A stretch of 64,000 nucleotides of DNA from Pseudoalteromonas sp. CO133X (GTDB taxonomy: Bacteria; Pseudomonadota; Gammaproteobacteria; Enterobacterales; Alteromonadaceae). The translations under genes and the position numbers were made by a program. Below, one piece after another: positions 42,034-51,302 of this stretch. The DNA lies in the NCBI GenBank assembly GCA_004208945.1, contig SGPE01000030.1:843291-907290 (forward strand), read 5' to 3'. Position 1 is the stretch's first letter. Each line of letters opens with the position of its first letter. The notes under the pieces are model-generated. The model saw only the letters and a list, made by a program, of their open reading frames with translations, ran no database searches and was not told the origin of the DNA.

Positions 42034-43314
42034 TTGAAATTTGGTCTATCCTTAACTGAACAATTTAACCTTTGGTTCAAAACACCTTTGAAAAACGCAA
42101 CGTTTACTGAAAAACGAAAATTTATCGTTAAGCTGGGTAAAATGCTCCATAAATATGGCACACCTGCTTACCGACTTGAAGCGCACCTAATGGAAGTTGC
42201 TACATACCTTGGGCTCAAGTCTTCCTTTGTTATGTCGCCCACATCCGTTACTTTTGTGATCTGGACAGACGGCCACGAAGAAGAATACACCCATGTTGCA
42301 CGTGTAGATCCTGGCGATCACGATTTAGGCTCGCTGGCTGATACCGATGACTTAGTAAACAAAATGCTCAATGGCGAGTTAACGTTACAAGAGGTTGATA
42401 AACAGCTCGACATTATTTACACCATGCCTAATCCGTACAACAAATTTACCACAGGTGTCGCGTTTGCAACCTCTGGTGGCGCATTTGCAATGTTAATGGG
42501 CACCAGCTGGAATGATGTATTTTGGTCAGCATTACTCACGCTCATTGTTTATTTATTTGTACTTTGGTCAACACGTTCTAAACGTGTCGCTCATATGCTC
42601 GAACCATTAGTCGCAATCGTTTCAGCAATTTTAGCCTGTGCAATTAGTGTCTATCTTGATGCCGAAATAAACATACGCTTAGTGGTGCTTTCTGCCATTA
42701 TTGTGTTTATACCTGGGCTTGCCCTTGCCCTTGGGCTCGCTGAACTTGCAGCAAGACACTTAGTATCTGGTACAGCAAGGGTGATGGACTCCTTTATGCT
42801 GTTATTTAAGCTTTATTTTGGTGCTTTTATAGGGATTGGAATTGGCTTTGCCCTCTTTGGACAAACAGACTTTATACAACCTGAGCCATTACCCAAGTGG
42901 ACAGCATGGCTGGCTATTTTTATGCTGTGTAGCAGCCTAATTGTCATTTTTAGAACCAAGATTAAACATGCCGTTTGGTCTATTGCCTCTGGCTTTATTG
43001 CTTATGGAACCAGTATTGGCTCGGCAATGTATCTAGATTACACATTAGGTACTTTTGTTGGTGCACTTGCTGTGGGTGTGTTTAGTAATTTATTTAACCG
43101 TGTAGCAAATGCGCCTGCTTCTATTGTTGCTATGCAAGGCTTAATTGTATTGGTTCCGGGCAGTAAAACTTATATTGGTCTTAACTCATTAATTGAGGGT
43201 CAAGATTTTGTATATGCTGATCACATTGGTCAACAAACCTTTTTGATCTTCATGTCGCTCGTGGCAGGCCTTATATTCGCAAACGTTGCACTGCCACCGA
43301 AAAAGAGCTTGTAA
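42034..43314 (+). CDS. ThrE-family threonine/serine exporter
   Basis: A 426-residue membrane protein. The soluble N-terminal part (about 20-130, starting EKRKFIVKLGKMLHKYGTPAYRLEAHL) and about ten following helices match the ThrE/YjjP-YjjB type single-chain exporters, with FIPGLALALGLAELAARHLVSGTAR and the second-half GLIVLVPGSKTYIGL. It is expected to export threonine or serine. There is no ATG at the expected start: the frame is open back to 41950 and the first plausible start is TTG 42034, without a clear ribosome site. The true start is uncertain. Confidence 0.88.
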   Translation: MKFGLSLTEQFNLWFKTPLKNATFTEKRKFIVKLGKMLHKYGTPAYRLEAHLMEVATYLGLKSSFVMSPTSVTFVIWTDGHEEEYTHVARVDPGDHDLGSLADTDDLVNKMLNGELTLQEVDKQLDIIYTMPNPYNKFTTGVAFATSGGAFAMLMGTSWNDVFWSALLTLIVYLFVLWSTRSKRVAHMLEPLVAIVSAILACAISVYLDAEINIRLVVLSAIIVFIPGLALALGLAELAARHLVSGTARVMDSFMLLFKLYFGAFIGIGIGFALFGQTDFIQPEPLPKWTAWLAIFMLCSSLIVIFRTKIKHAVWSIASGFIAYGTSIGSAMYLDYTLGTFVGALAVGVFSNLFNRVANAPASIVAMQGLIVLVPGSKTYIGLNSLIEGQDFVYADHIGQQTFLIFMSLVAGLIFANVALPPKKSL

Positions 43315-43321
43315 CACTATT

Positions 43322-43347
43322 AAGCCCTAGGTTTCCTGGGGCTTTTT
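43322..43347 (+). terminator. Terminator after the ThrE-type gene
   Basis: AAGCCCTAGG pairs with CCTGGGGCTT (one G-T pair), followed by TTT, seven bases after the stop. Confidence 0.85.
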
Positions 43348-43533
43348 GCCAAAAATAACTCACCAATATCAATACGAATAAAGATTAAAAACCCTTTCCC
43401 CTATCGAGTGCTTCTTTACATTAGTCCATATAACTAGTTTACAAAAGCAGCATTCAATGAAAGTATAAATAAAGTACATATCGTCTTTAAACATATAGTT
43501 ATTTGCTTTATTTGCCATTAACAAGGAGGTTTC

Positions 43534-44160
43534 ATGTTCCCACTCGAGGTTTTTGTAACTTATACACTTGCTTGCTTATTGCTCGTTATCTCTCCTGGGC
43601 CAGATAATTTACTCGCGATTGGACGAGGATTAAGCCAAGGTCGAATGGCGGCGGTTATGTCGGGAGTGTCTTCTGGTGCGGGTATTTTATTTCATGTTAT
43701 TGCCGCTACTTTTGGCCTGACGCTGTTAATTCAAACCTCTGAAGTCGCATTTTATGTCGTAAAACTAGTTGGTGCCGCTTACCTAATTTGGTTAGGTGTA
43801 AAAGTGCTACGTACGAAAAACCTCTTTTCATTAGAGCCTGCTAAGAAGCAATCTCTAACAACTATCTTTTCTACCGGCTTTCTCTCAGCTGCATTAAACC
43901 CCAAACCAGGGATCTTTGTTCTGGCATTTGTACCCCAGTTTGTGAACCCTAACTTGGGTTCAGTAACAATTCAAATGATTGGTTACGGGGTTTGGTTTGC
44001 GATATTAACAGCAATTGGCTTTAGCCTAATGGGTGTTTTTTCATCGCAACTCTTTAAATGGTTGAAAGATAAGCCCAAGCTAGTCTCAGGGCTAAATATT
44101 GGAGCTGGGGTCACGTTTGTTTCTTCAGGGCTGGCTGTCGCATTTATGAAACAACGATGA
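43534..44160 (+). CDS. LysE/RhtB family translocator
   Basis: A 208-residue inner membrane protein with about six helices. The signature LLVISPGPDNLLAIGRGLSQG is typical of LysE/RhtB exporters, followed by VKLVGAAYLIWLGVKVLR and LNPKPGIFVLAFVPQF. Substrate unknown. The ATG has a perfect ribosome site, AAGGAGGT, seven bases upstream. It is a paralogue of the 33475-34092 protein in a different subgroup. Downstream lies a decayed transposase fragment in the opposite direction. Confidence 0.92.
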   Translation: MFPLEVFVTYTLACLLLVISPGPDNLLAIGRGLSQGRMAAVMSGVSSGAGILFHVIAATFGLTLLIQTSEVAFYVVKLVGAAYLIWLGVKVLRTKNLFSLEPAKKQSLTTIFSTGFLSAALNPKPGIFVLAFVPQFVNPNLGSVTIQMIGYGVWFAILTAIGFSLMGVFSSQLFKWLKDKPKLVSGLNIGAGVTFVSSGLAVAFMKQR

Positions 44161-44259
44161 ATTATCAGTAGGAGGTAAAAATGAAGTGTTCAGTAGATAG
44201 CAGAAGGTATTTTCTTTATCGAGTACACAGTAAATTCGCGCATACATTTTTGTAAAACT

Positions 44260-44456
44260 GAACTGGTTTAATTGAAACAATGTAAGATCCCAGCTATGGA
44301 TTGGCATTGTCCATTCCTTTGAAGCGCTCAATATGTCCATATACATAATTTCATCAAACTATTTTCATTGGGAAATGCGCCCTTTGTTTCAGTGAGCTTT
44401 CTAAATTGGCGGTGCACAGCTTCATAAAACCCATCACTTTTAAAAATACTCCTCCC
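44260..44456 (-). pseudogene. Decayed C-terminal fragment of an IS256-family transposase
   Basis: Reading the minus strand from 44456 gives GRSIFKSDGFYEAVHRQF, then RKLTETKGAFPNENSLMKL, and stops at a TGA (44328-44330). In the neighbouring frame, from 44346, it continues YMDILSASKEWTMPIHSWDL and TLFQLNQF. Together these match the C-terminal end of IS256-type transposases (KGAFPNE-type segment, then WTMPI and W-x-L-x-L-x-QL). The frame change near 44340 fits a single-base deletion. The catalytic DDE region is missing. The remainder of the 337-base gap 44161-44497 shows no other gene I can support. Confidence 0.8.
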
Positions 44457-44497
44457 TGCGTTATGATGTACCAAGCGCATTATTACCTCTTAATCTC

Positions 44498-45301
44498 ATG
44501 ATAGAAAAAACATTTAATCAGTTACTCGCCGCTTCCATTTCGGCAATTAATTCAGTCACGTTTACGCCTAAGTTAGTGGCTTTTATCAATCATATTGTAA
44601 ATTTTGATTGTGCTGTTATGACAGGTTTAAGAGGTAATAAACATCCAATTTATTTGTATGACTCAATTAAAGAGTCACGTGAGCTACTTTTTGAGCGCTA
44701 CTTAACGGCATCGTTTCGTGATGATCCCTTTTATCAGATGATTTTAAGCAACAAAAAACAAGGGGTTCATTCTTTAAAGGATATCATGGACAATAAAGCT
44801 AAAATCTCCTCAACCGATTACTCACATTTTTACTTACAAACAGGTTGGCAAGATGAGCTTTGTCTTGTTATTGAGATAGAGCCTGAGCGCTGGGTCATTA
44901 TTTACTTAGGTAAAACCAAAAAAGACCATGTATTTACTCGCGAAGATATAAACACATTAAAGTCACACTTTTGTCTAATTCAGTCACTATGTCAGCAACA
45001 TTGGCTACAAGCAGAATTTCTTCTTGCTGAATCTTTATTGCAACCTGCGCTTCATACTGAGAAAAAACGCGAATTAATTAAGCATGCCCTATTCACTTTT
45101 GGTCAGCACTTACTTACAAAACGTGAAAAACAAATCGTAACCTTAATTATTCAAGGCCTTGATAGCCAAGAAATAGCAACCCAGCTTGGTTTATCTGAAG
45201 GCACAGTTAAAAACCACCGAAAACGCATCTATGCAAAATTACACGTGGCTTCATTAAGTGAACTTTTCCAGCTTTTCTTAAACCACCTAATTACGCAATA
45301 A
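44498..45301 (+). CDS. LuxR-type helix-turn-helix transcriptional regulator
   Basis: A 267-residue regulator. The C-terminal 60 residues form the LuxR/GerE DNA-binding domain (LTKREKQIVTLIIQGLDSQEIATQLGLSEGTVKNHRKRIYAKL). The N-terminal region of about 190 residues is not a receiver domain. It has an autoinducer-domain-like pattern but lacks motifs I could assign to homoserine lactone binding, so it may be an orphan regulator. It is followed by tyrS with an 87-base gap. A target is not evident. Confidence 0.85.
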   Translation: MIEKTFNQLLAASISAINSVTFTPKLVAFINHIVNFDCAVMTGLRGNKHPIYLYDSIKESRELLFERYLTASFRDDPFYQMILSNKKQGVHSLKDIMDNKAKISSTDYSHFYLQTGWQDELCLVIEIEPERWVIIYLGKTKKDHVFTREDINTLKSHFCLIQSLCQQHWLQAEFLLAESLLQPALHTEKKRELIKHALFTFGQHLLTKREKQIVTLIIQGLDSQEIATQLGLSEGTVKNHRKRIYAKLHVASLSELFQLFLNHLITQ

Positions 45302-45388
45302 ACCTAAAACTGTCCCTTTTGAGACATACAAATCGCTGTTCTCTATCCGTACTCTGTCAACCTGATAGTAAAAATTAAGACAAGACAG

Positions 45389-46648
45389 ATGACACTTATT
45401 CAACAATTAAATGATCGCGGGCTAATTGCTCAAGCCAGTAACATTGAACAGATGCAGCAGCAACTCGATGATGCACCTCAAACTGTGTACTGTGGTTTCG
45501 ACCCAACTGCGGGAAGCCTTCATATTGGTCATTTAGTACCACTTATTATGCTTAAGCGCTTTCAAGACGCGGGCCATCAAGCAATTGCGCTTATAGGTGG
45601 CGCTACAGGTATGATTGGCGATCCTAGCTTTAAAGCGAATGAGCGCAACTTAAATAGCGAGCAGATAGTCATAGATTGGGTTAAGGCATTAACAAGCCAA
45701 ATTCAAAATTTATTATCGCCTCATTTAGATAAACCCTTACTAACGGTTAACAATGCTGACTGGATAAAGGAAATAGATGTCATCACTTTTTTCCGTGATG
45801 TAGGCAAGCACTTTTCTGTCAATAATATGATCAACCGAGAGTCAGTAAAACAACGTCTGCACCGCGCTCAGCAAGGTATATCGTTTACTGAATTTAGTTA
45901 TTCTTTGCTACAGGCTTACGACTACGCACAGCTAAATCGTCAGTACGGTTGTAGTATACAAATTGGTGGTAACGATCAATGGGGTAATATTGTCAGTGGT
46001 ATTGATCTTACTCGCAGGCAAAATAGCGCTCAAGTCTTTGGCTTAACCTTGCCGTTAATTACAAAATCAGATGGCACTAAATTTGGAAAAACAGAAGGAG
46101 GCGCTATTTGGCTTGATGCAACAAAAACGTCTCCTTATGCTTTTTACCAATTTTGGTTATCAACAAGCGACGCTGATGTTTACACGCTTTTACGCTATTA
46201 CACCTTTTTAAGCTGTGAAGACATTAATGCAATTGAACAACGAGACAAAGCAAGTACAGCTAAACCTGAAGCACAGCTGATACTCGCAGCAGAAATGACA
46301 CGCTTTGTTCATGGTGAAAAAGAACTTAAAAGTGCACAGCGCATAACACACGCTTTATTTACAGGTCATGTTCAGCAGTTGAATTTAAGTGAGCTAAAAC
46401 AATTAGAACTCGATGGCATGCCTTGCATAGCAAGTGCAACGCAAAACATGCTAGCGTTATTAGTAGAGACTGGGTTAGCTAAATCAAAGCGTATTGCGCG
46501 GGAACTAATAGACAGTAACGCCATTAGTGTCAATGGCGATAAAGTGACCTCAGATAATCAAGAGCTTGATTTTGGGTTATTTGACCAGTATTGGCTAATC
46601 CAACGTGGTAAAAAGCACTTTTGCTTAATTAAGCGACAAGGTGCCTAG
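45389..46648 (+). CDS. tyrS: Tyrosyl-tRNA synthetase
   Basis: A 419-residue class I synthetase that charges tRNA-Tyr. It shows the HIGH motif at 45-48 ([10 protein letters not shown]), [10 protein letters not shown] at 71-80, the tyrosine-binding QAYDYA and [11 protein letters not shown] at 191-201, and the KMSKS-equivalent KFGKT at 231-235. A C-terminal S4-type RNA-binding domain (about 350-410) contains [21 protein letters not shown]. The length fits the E. coli-type enzyme. The upstream 5' region is short (87 bases), too short for a T-box. Whether it is the only copy in the genome cannot be seen here. Confidence 0.96.
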   Translation: MTLIQQLNDRGLIAQASNIEQMQQQLDDAPQTVYCGFDPTAGSLHIGHLVPLIMLKRFQDAGHQAIALIGGATGMIGDPSFKANERNLNSEQIVIDWVKALTSQIQNLLSPHLDKPLLTVNNADWIKEIDVITFFRDVGKHFSVNNMINRESVKQRLHRAQQGISFTEFSYSLLQAYDYAQLNRQYGCSIQIGGNDQWGNIVSGIDLTRRQNSAQVFGLTLPLITKSDGTKFGKTEGGAIWLDATKTSPYAFYQFWLSTSDADVYTLLRYYTFLSCEDINAIEQRDKASTAKPEAQLILAAEMTRFVHGEKELKSAQRITHALFTGHVQQLNLSELKQLELDGMPCIASATQNMLALLVETGLAKSKRIARELIDSNAISVNGDKVTSDNQELDFGLFDQYWLIQRGKKHFCLIKRQGA

Positions 46649-46670
46649 TAGCCTTCACTAAAATGCGGAT

Positions 46671-46691
46671 AAACGTGCCTAAAGCACGTTT
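46671..46691 (+). terminator. Hairpin after tyrS
   Basis: AAACGTGC pairs with GCACGTTT around a 5-base loop, and the stem extends outward with ATGCG/CGCAT (about 46664-46699). There is no long T-run, so termination is likely but not certain. Confidence 0.55.
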
Positions 46692-46805
46692 GTTCGCATC
46701 GCTACATTCACAAAGAACTGTTAATAATTGCGAGTTCAAATAGCGAATATTTGCACACTTTTACATCTATAAGTTATGAATCATGCGCTAATTTTCATCT
46801 CAAAG

Positions 46806-46830
46806 TTAATAAGTAAACTTAACTTATTAA
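46806..46830. promoter_or_regulatory. Inverted repeat in the long leader of the TonB receptor
   Basis: TTAATAAGT and ACTTATTAA form 9-bp arms separated by 7 bases. It lies in the 482-base gap 46649-47130 between tyrS and the receptor, which is otherwise A/T rich and shows only the tyrS hairpin and a ribosome site (AAGGGG) before the receptor. The arms resemble half-sites of the palindromes near 5250 and 7948; a common regulator is possible but unproven. Confidence 0.35.
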
Positions 46831-47130
46831 AGAAACGAAAATTTTTAACAATTAAAAATACAGTAAATTCAATTAAATAAATCATAAAAAGCCATTTGAT
46901 TTAATCTATTTTTAACATTTCACAACTTTTCATTCAAATTCAAGACTCCCCTGCATTTAAAAGCGTTTAATAGCCTCTCAAACTAAAAATGACAGCGCTG
47001 CCTAAAATCAGAGCAAGAAAAATAAGCAACATGAAGTTGCGTTAGTTTGACAACAATTCAGTGCTATGTGCATCCACACAAGTACAAACACAAATGATAA
47101 GACAACAGTTCGAATTCAAGGGGATCGACA

Positions 47131-49692
47131 ATGTTAAGCTTGAACAAAAATAAATTAAGTTTAGCTATCAGCTTGTCATTGGTAAGTGCGGGTATCAGTT
47201 TACCTGTATTTGCTAATGAGGCAGATAAAGCTACCACCGATGAAGTAGAAGTTATTCAAGTCCGCGGTATTCGCGGCAGCGTTGTAAAGTCACTCAATAC
47301 TAAACGCTATGCAAACTCAATTGTAGATGCCGTTACATCAGAAGATATTGGTAAGTTTCCTGATCAAAATGTTGCCGAATCGCTACAACGTATAACGGGC
47401 GTATCAATGAGCCGCGCGTTTGGTGAGGGTGAACGTATTAGTATTCGTGGTACCTCAGAAAACCAAAACCGTACTTTATTAAATGGCCAAGCAGTTGGCT
47501 CTGCAGATTGGTGGGTCGATTCATCAGCAAGCAGGGGCTTTAACTATACAATGCTTCCTTCTGAAATAGTATCAGGCCTTGAAGTCTATAAATCACCTGA
47601 AGCCGACATTGATGAAGGTTCGATCGGTGGTACGGTAATTGTTAGAACACGCAAACCTCTCGATCTTGAAGCAAATAAAATAGCAGGCTCAGTGCTGATG
47701 CAGCACAGCGAGGTTTCTGGCGAAACAGACCCACAACTTGCAGGTCTTTACAGCTGGAAAAATGACAACGAAACGTTTGGTGCACTCGTCTCTGTTTTCA
47801 AACAAAAACGTAATCTTCGTCGCGATGGTATTGAAGCATGGAGCTGGACACACCGAGATGTCACTCTAGAAGATGGCTCTGTTATTGAAGATGTGTACAC
47901 ACCCGGTGGTGGTGGTTCAGCCATGTTCACCCAAGAAAGAATCAGAACAGGCTTCAATTTAACACTTCAATACCGCCCAACAGACGATATTGATATTACC
48001 TTTAATGCACTTGATTCAACAATGAAAGCCAATAATGCCAACCAAAACTTCCTTTGGTTACCTGGCTATGGTGGTTCACAATACACGTTTTTAGATGTTG
48101 TTGAGCATGACAAGGTAGGTCGCTTCGCCCAAGCTGGTACCTTTGGTTTATCTGAAACAGGGAATAATGTTCTTGATGAAACAAAAGTTCGTAATTCAGA
48201 ACTTAAAACCAATTCATACGATATTAAACTGGTTCATGAAGGCGAAACGTGGAAATCATCTTACCACATTGGTGTAACAGAAGGTTCGGGAGGAACTCAA
48301 ACAGACCGAAGCGTTGGCTGGGAAGGTAACACGGTACATAGCTACAACGCGGCAAACACTGAAAGTATTGAAACAAGTTACGCCAACGATCCTGCCGATG
48401 GTAGTTTATGGAATTTAGGCTTTTTACGTTACGACTCAAATGATGCACTCGATAAAGAATACTATGCGCAAACAGATTTTGAGCGTGCAATTGATGTCGC
48501 AGTATTCAGTAAAATTAAGTTCGGTGTTAAATACCGTGATCACAAGCGTGAAAATGTTCGCTTGCAGTCACAGACTCGCACAGATCTAAACTGGAGCCTA
48601 GCCGACTATTCGAACCCTGCACCAAGCGACTTCTTATCGGATATTGGATCAAGCGGTACATTGCGTGATTATGCCATGACGGATCTTGGAAAAGTACGTC
48701 GTGATGGTGATGCCCTTGATTGGCAATATAACCTACTGTTCGATAGTAACTTTGCAATCGAAGAAAACATCTTCGCAGGCTATGTAAAAGCTGATATTGA
48801 TGTGGAAGGTATGCGTGGTAACGTGGGTGTGCGTTTAGTTGAAACCAAACAAACCACAGGTGCCTATGTAGGACCTGCTGATGCTAAAGCGTGGCAAGAA
48901 GAAGAAACCAGTTACTTTGATATTCTTCCAAGCTTAAATTTAGCAATTGACTTAAATGACGACATGTTACTTCGTATTGGTGCTGCACGTGTTATGACGC
49001 GTCCAGACTACGCCGCAATGACGAATGCCACAACCTATAACACAGAAACTCGTGTAGGTACGGGTGGTAACTCAAATATCGACCCATACCGTGCAACACA
49101 GTTTGATGTTGGCTACGAGTGGTATTTCGCTGATGCAGGCATTTTTTCAGCCGCTCTGTTCTATAAAGACTTACAGTCTACTTTAGGCAATAACACCCAA
49201 ACCGAAATATTTAACGGTGTGGAAATTGAAATAAGCCGTCCGATTAATGGTCCGTCAGGCACATTAAAAGGAATAGAGCTTGGTTTCCAAACAGAAATAA
49301 CAGAAGGGTTTGGGGTCGCGGCTAACTACACATTTGTTGATGGAGAGTCAAAAGACTTAGAAGGCAACGATGTGCTTATTCCTGGTATTTCTGAGCATAC
49401 GTATAACATCAGCACTTACTACGAAACTGAACGTTTTGGCGGTCGAATTTCTTATAACTTCCGTACTGGTTACGACACAGGTCGTGCATGGCCTGGTTAT
49501 CAAGATGATTACGGCCAAGTTGATGCCACTTTTAACTTTAATATCACTGAAAACATCACCGCTGTTTTCGAAGCAACTAACCTAACAGATGAGCATACCT
49601 TCAGCTATCAAGAGGAAGGCGTTAAGCAAGCACTTACAGGCGTATATGCTGACGGGCGTCGCTTTTCTGCTGGGGTACGTTTCAATTTCTAG
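47131..49692 (+). CDS. TonB-dependent receptor of the TonB-Xanth-Caul type, first paralogue
   Basis: An 853-residue outer membrane receptor. The signal peptide ends at PVFANE. The TonB box VEVIQVRGIRGSVVKSL and the conserved plug opening SEDIGKFPDQNVAESLQRITGV define the TonB-Xanth-Caul (TIGR01782) group, which in marine bacteria takes up oligosaccharides, peptides or other substrates rather than siderophores. GFNYTMLPSEIVSGLEVYKS and DEGSIGGTV follow. The barrel ends FSAGVRFNF. It is a paralogue of the receptor at 53568. A strong terminator follows. The substrate is not evident. Confidence 0.94.
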   Translation: MLSLNKNKLSLAISLSLVSAGISLPVFANEADKATTDEVEVIQVRGIRGSVVKSLNTKRYANSIVDAVTSEDIGKFPDQNVAESLQRITGVSMSRAFGEGERISIRGTSENQNRTLLNGQAVGSADWWVDSSASRGFNYTMLPSEIVSGLEVYKSPEADIDEGSIGGTVIVRTRKPLDLEANKIAGSVLMQHSEVSGETDPQLAGLYSWKNDNETFGALVSVFKQKRNLRRDGIEAWSWTHRDVTLEDGSVIEDVYTPGGGGSAMFTQERIRTGFNLTLQYRPTDDIDITFNALDSTMKANNANQNFLWLPGYGGSQYTFLDVVEHDKVGRFAQAGTFGLSETGNNVLDETKVRNSELKTNSYDIKLVHEGETWKSSYHIGVTEGSGGTQTDRSVGWEGNTVHSYNAANTESIETSYANDPADGSLWNLGFLRYDSNDALDKEYYAQTDFERAIDVAVFSKIKFGVKYRDHKRENVRLQSQTRTDLNWSLADYSNPAPSDFLSDIGSSGTLRDYAMTDLGKVRRDGDALDWQYNLLFDSNFAIEENIFAGYVKADIDVEGMRGNVGVRLVETKQTTGAYVGPADAKAWQEEETSYFDILPSLNLAIDLNDDMLLRIGAARVMTRPDYAAMTNATTYNTETRVGTGGNSNIDPYRATQFDVGYEWYFADAGIFSAALFYKDLQSTLGNNTQTEIFNGVEIEISRPINGPSGTLKGIELGFQTEITEGFGVAANYTFVDGESKDLEGNDVLIPGISEHTYNISTYYETERFGGRISYNFRTGYDTGRAWPGYQDDYGQVDATFNFNITENITAVFEATNLTDEHTFSYQEEGVKQALTGVYADGRRFSAGVRFNF

Positions 49693-49763
49693 TCGACACA
49701 CTTGCTAACACAGGTATCCGACTATCGCCATGGATGGTGAGCCTCAATGCCCTGAGGTCTTTG

Positions 49764-49792
49764 AGCGGTGGACTTTGTTCACCGCTTTTTTT
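49764..49792 (+). terminator. Terminator after the first paralogue receptor
   Basis: AGCGGTG (49764-49770) pairs with CACCGCT (49780-49786) and is followed by TTTTTT. Confidence 0.88.
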
Positions 49793-49886
49793 ATTGATTA
49801 AATAGCATGTGTTGTTCTAGCAATCATGGCTAAAACAAGTACAATCAATGACTAAAGAGCTTTTAAAATCTTAAAATAAATTACCA

Positions 49887-51302
49887 GTGTCGCTCATAAC
49901 CACTCACCCAAAAGATGCAAAACGTGCAACTCGAACCATGCAACTATTTGCATGGCTGGTCACTTATGCTCTTTTATCTTGTAGTGTAAAAGCCGATCTT
50001 CTCGATGCCACCTTAGCTTATCATCAAGGCGATTATAACAAAGCTCAGCAACAGTTTTACGAGCTTGCTCAGTTAGGTAATGTAGATGCGATATATAATA
50101 TTGGTGTTATGTACTTGCATGGTCAAGGCCGTGAGAAAAACCCTGCCAAAGCTTATGCGTGGTTTAATTTAGCCGCTGATTTTGGCCTAGAAGAAGCACG
50201 CGATACTGCAAGGCTTATCGCCAAACAAAGTGAACAACAACACCAAGCACTTGAAGATGCATACGCAGCCTTGTTAACGAATATTAGTTATGAAAAGTAT
50301 GATCAAGAACTGCGCCCAGAACTAACCGCAGAGCCTGTGCATGAACAAAGTGTGTATCGTAGCTATACCGTTGAACCAACCTACCCCGAACACGCCTACA
50401 ACAATGGTTTAGAGGGTTGGGTTTGGTTAGAGTTTGATATTGATAAAAACGGCGCTGTTGGCGATATTACACTCGTAGACTCTTACCCAAAAAATACGTT
50501 TGACAAGCCTCTCATAAATGCTGTCAAACGTTGGCAATATAAAGCACCTAGCGAGATAGAGCACGCATATTATAATCGCTCTTTGCTCTATCACTTTACA
50601 ACCTTCAAAGGTGAGCAATACCAGCAAAGTTTTCAGCGTCAGCAAAAAAGTTACCAAAGTGAAATAAGCGAACTAATAGATGCAGCCGAACAAGGCAATG
50701 CACTAGTTCAATACTATATTGCTAATTGGTTAAGCTCTGATAAGTACAATGCTAGTAAATTATTAAAATATCACTGGCAAAAAGACACCGCCAGTAGTGA
50801 GTTATTACTTACCTCAGCCCGTAATGGTTACGCTAATTCTCAATACCGAATAGGCGCTAATTTGCTGCGCGGTGATTATGGTCGAGTAGACAGACAAAAA
50901 GGCTTAAATTGGGTTTTATTGGCCGCGCAAAATGGTTTTGCTAATGCTCAATATCGCCTTGGTCGTGAGTTATTAAACAAACAGTATGTTGATTATGCGC
51001 CTAACAAAGCACGAAAATGGTTAATTGCGGCAGCCGCACAAGGCCACTTTAGAGCTAAGCGCGATTTAGCAGCACTTCTTTTTGAATTAAACGAACCCGT
51101 TGCTGATATTCAACAGGCATTAGATGATGCATTAAAACTAGATAAAAGCCATCCACAACTATTGTTGCTACAGGCCAAACTTCAACAACAACAAAAACAA
51201 ATCGAACAAGCTAAGTTCTCTGCACAAGCTGCGCTCAATGAAGCACGCGACAGAAACTGGAGTACTCAAGCCATTTCAGCCTTTTTAACGCTACTTAATT
51301 AA
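49887..51302 (+). CDS. Exported Sel1-repeat protein with a central TonB C-terminal-like domain
   Basis: A 471-residue protein. An N-terminal signal or anchor (hydrophobic FAWLVTYALLSCSVKA after a basic stretch) leads into Sel1-type repeats at about 40-110 (GNVDAIYNIGVMYLHGQG). A TonB C-terminal-like domain follows at about 145-235 (PTYPEHAYNNGLEGWVWLEF), then further Sel1 repeats (about 250-400) with NSQYRIGANLLRGDYG. The domain order is unusual for TonB, which normally ends with this domain. The start is GTG 49887, giving a basic n-region; ATG 49938 is the alternative. It may interact with the flanking TonB receptors; no motif proves energy coupling. The last 8 bases overlap the CadC-like gene tail to tail. 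Confidence 0.75.
   Translation: MSLITTHPKDAKRATRTMQLFAWLVTYALLSCSVKADLLDATLAYHQGDYNKAQQQFYELAQLGNVDAIYNIGVMYLHGQGREKNPAKAYAWFNLAADFGLEEARDTARLIAKQSEQQHQALEDAYAALLTNISYEKYDQELRPELTAEPVHEQSVYRSYTVEPTYPEHAYNNGLEGWVWLEFDIDKNGAVGDITLVDSYPKNTFDKPLINAVKRWQYKAPSEIEHAYYNRSLLYHFTTFKGEQYQQSFQRQQKSYQSEISELIDAAEQGNALVQYYIANWLSSDKYNASKLLKYHWQKDTASSELLLTSARNGYANSQYRIGANLLRGDYGRVDRQKGLNWVLLAAQNGFANAQYRLGRELLNKQYVDYAPNKARKWLIAAAAQGHFRAKRDLAALLFELNEPVADIQQALDDALKLDKSHPQLLLLQAKLQQQQKQIEQAKFSAQAALNEARDRNWSTQAISAFLTLLN

Noticed and set aside
43354-43533. Possible tRNA or small RNA in the gap before the second LysE-type gene
   Set aside because: No cloverleaf, hairpin with T-run or conserved element could be recognised.
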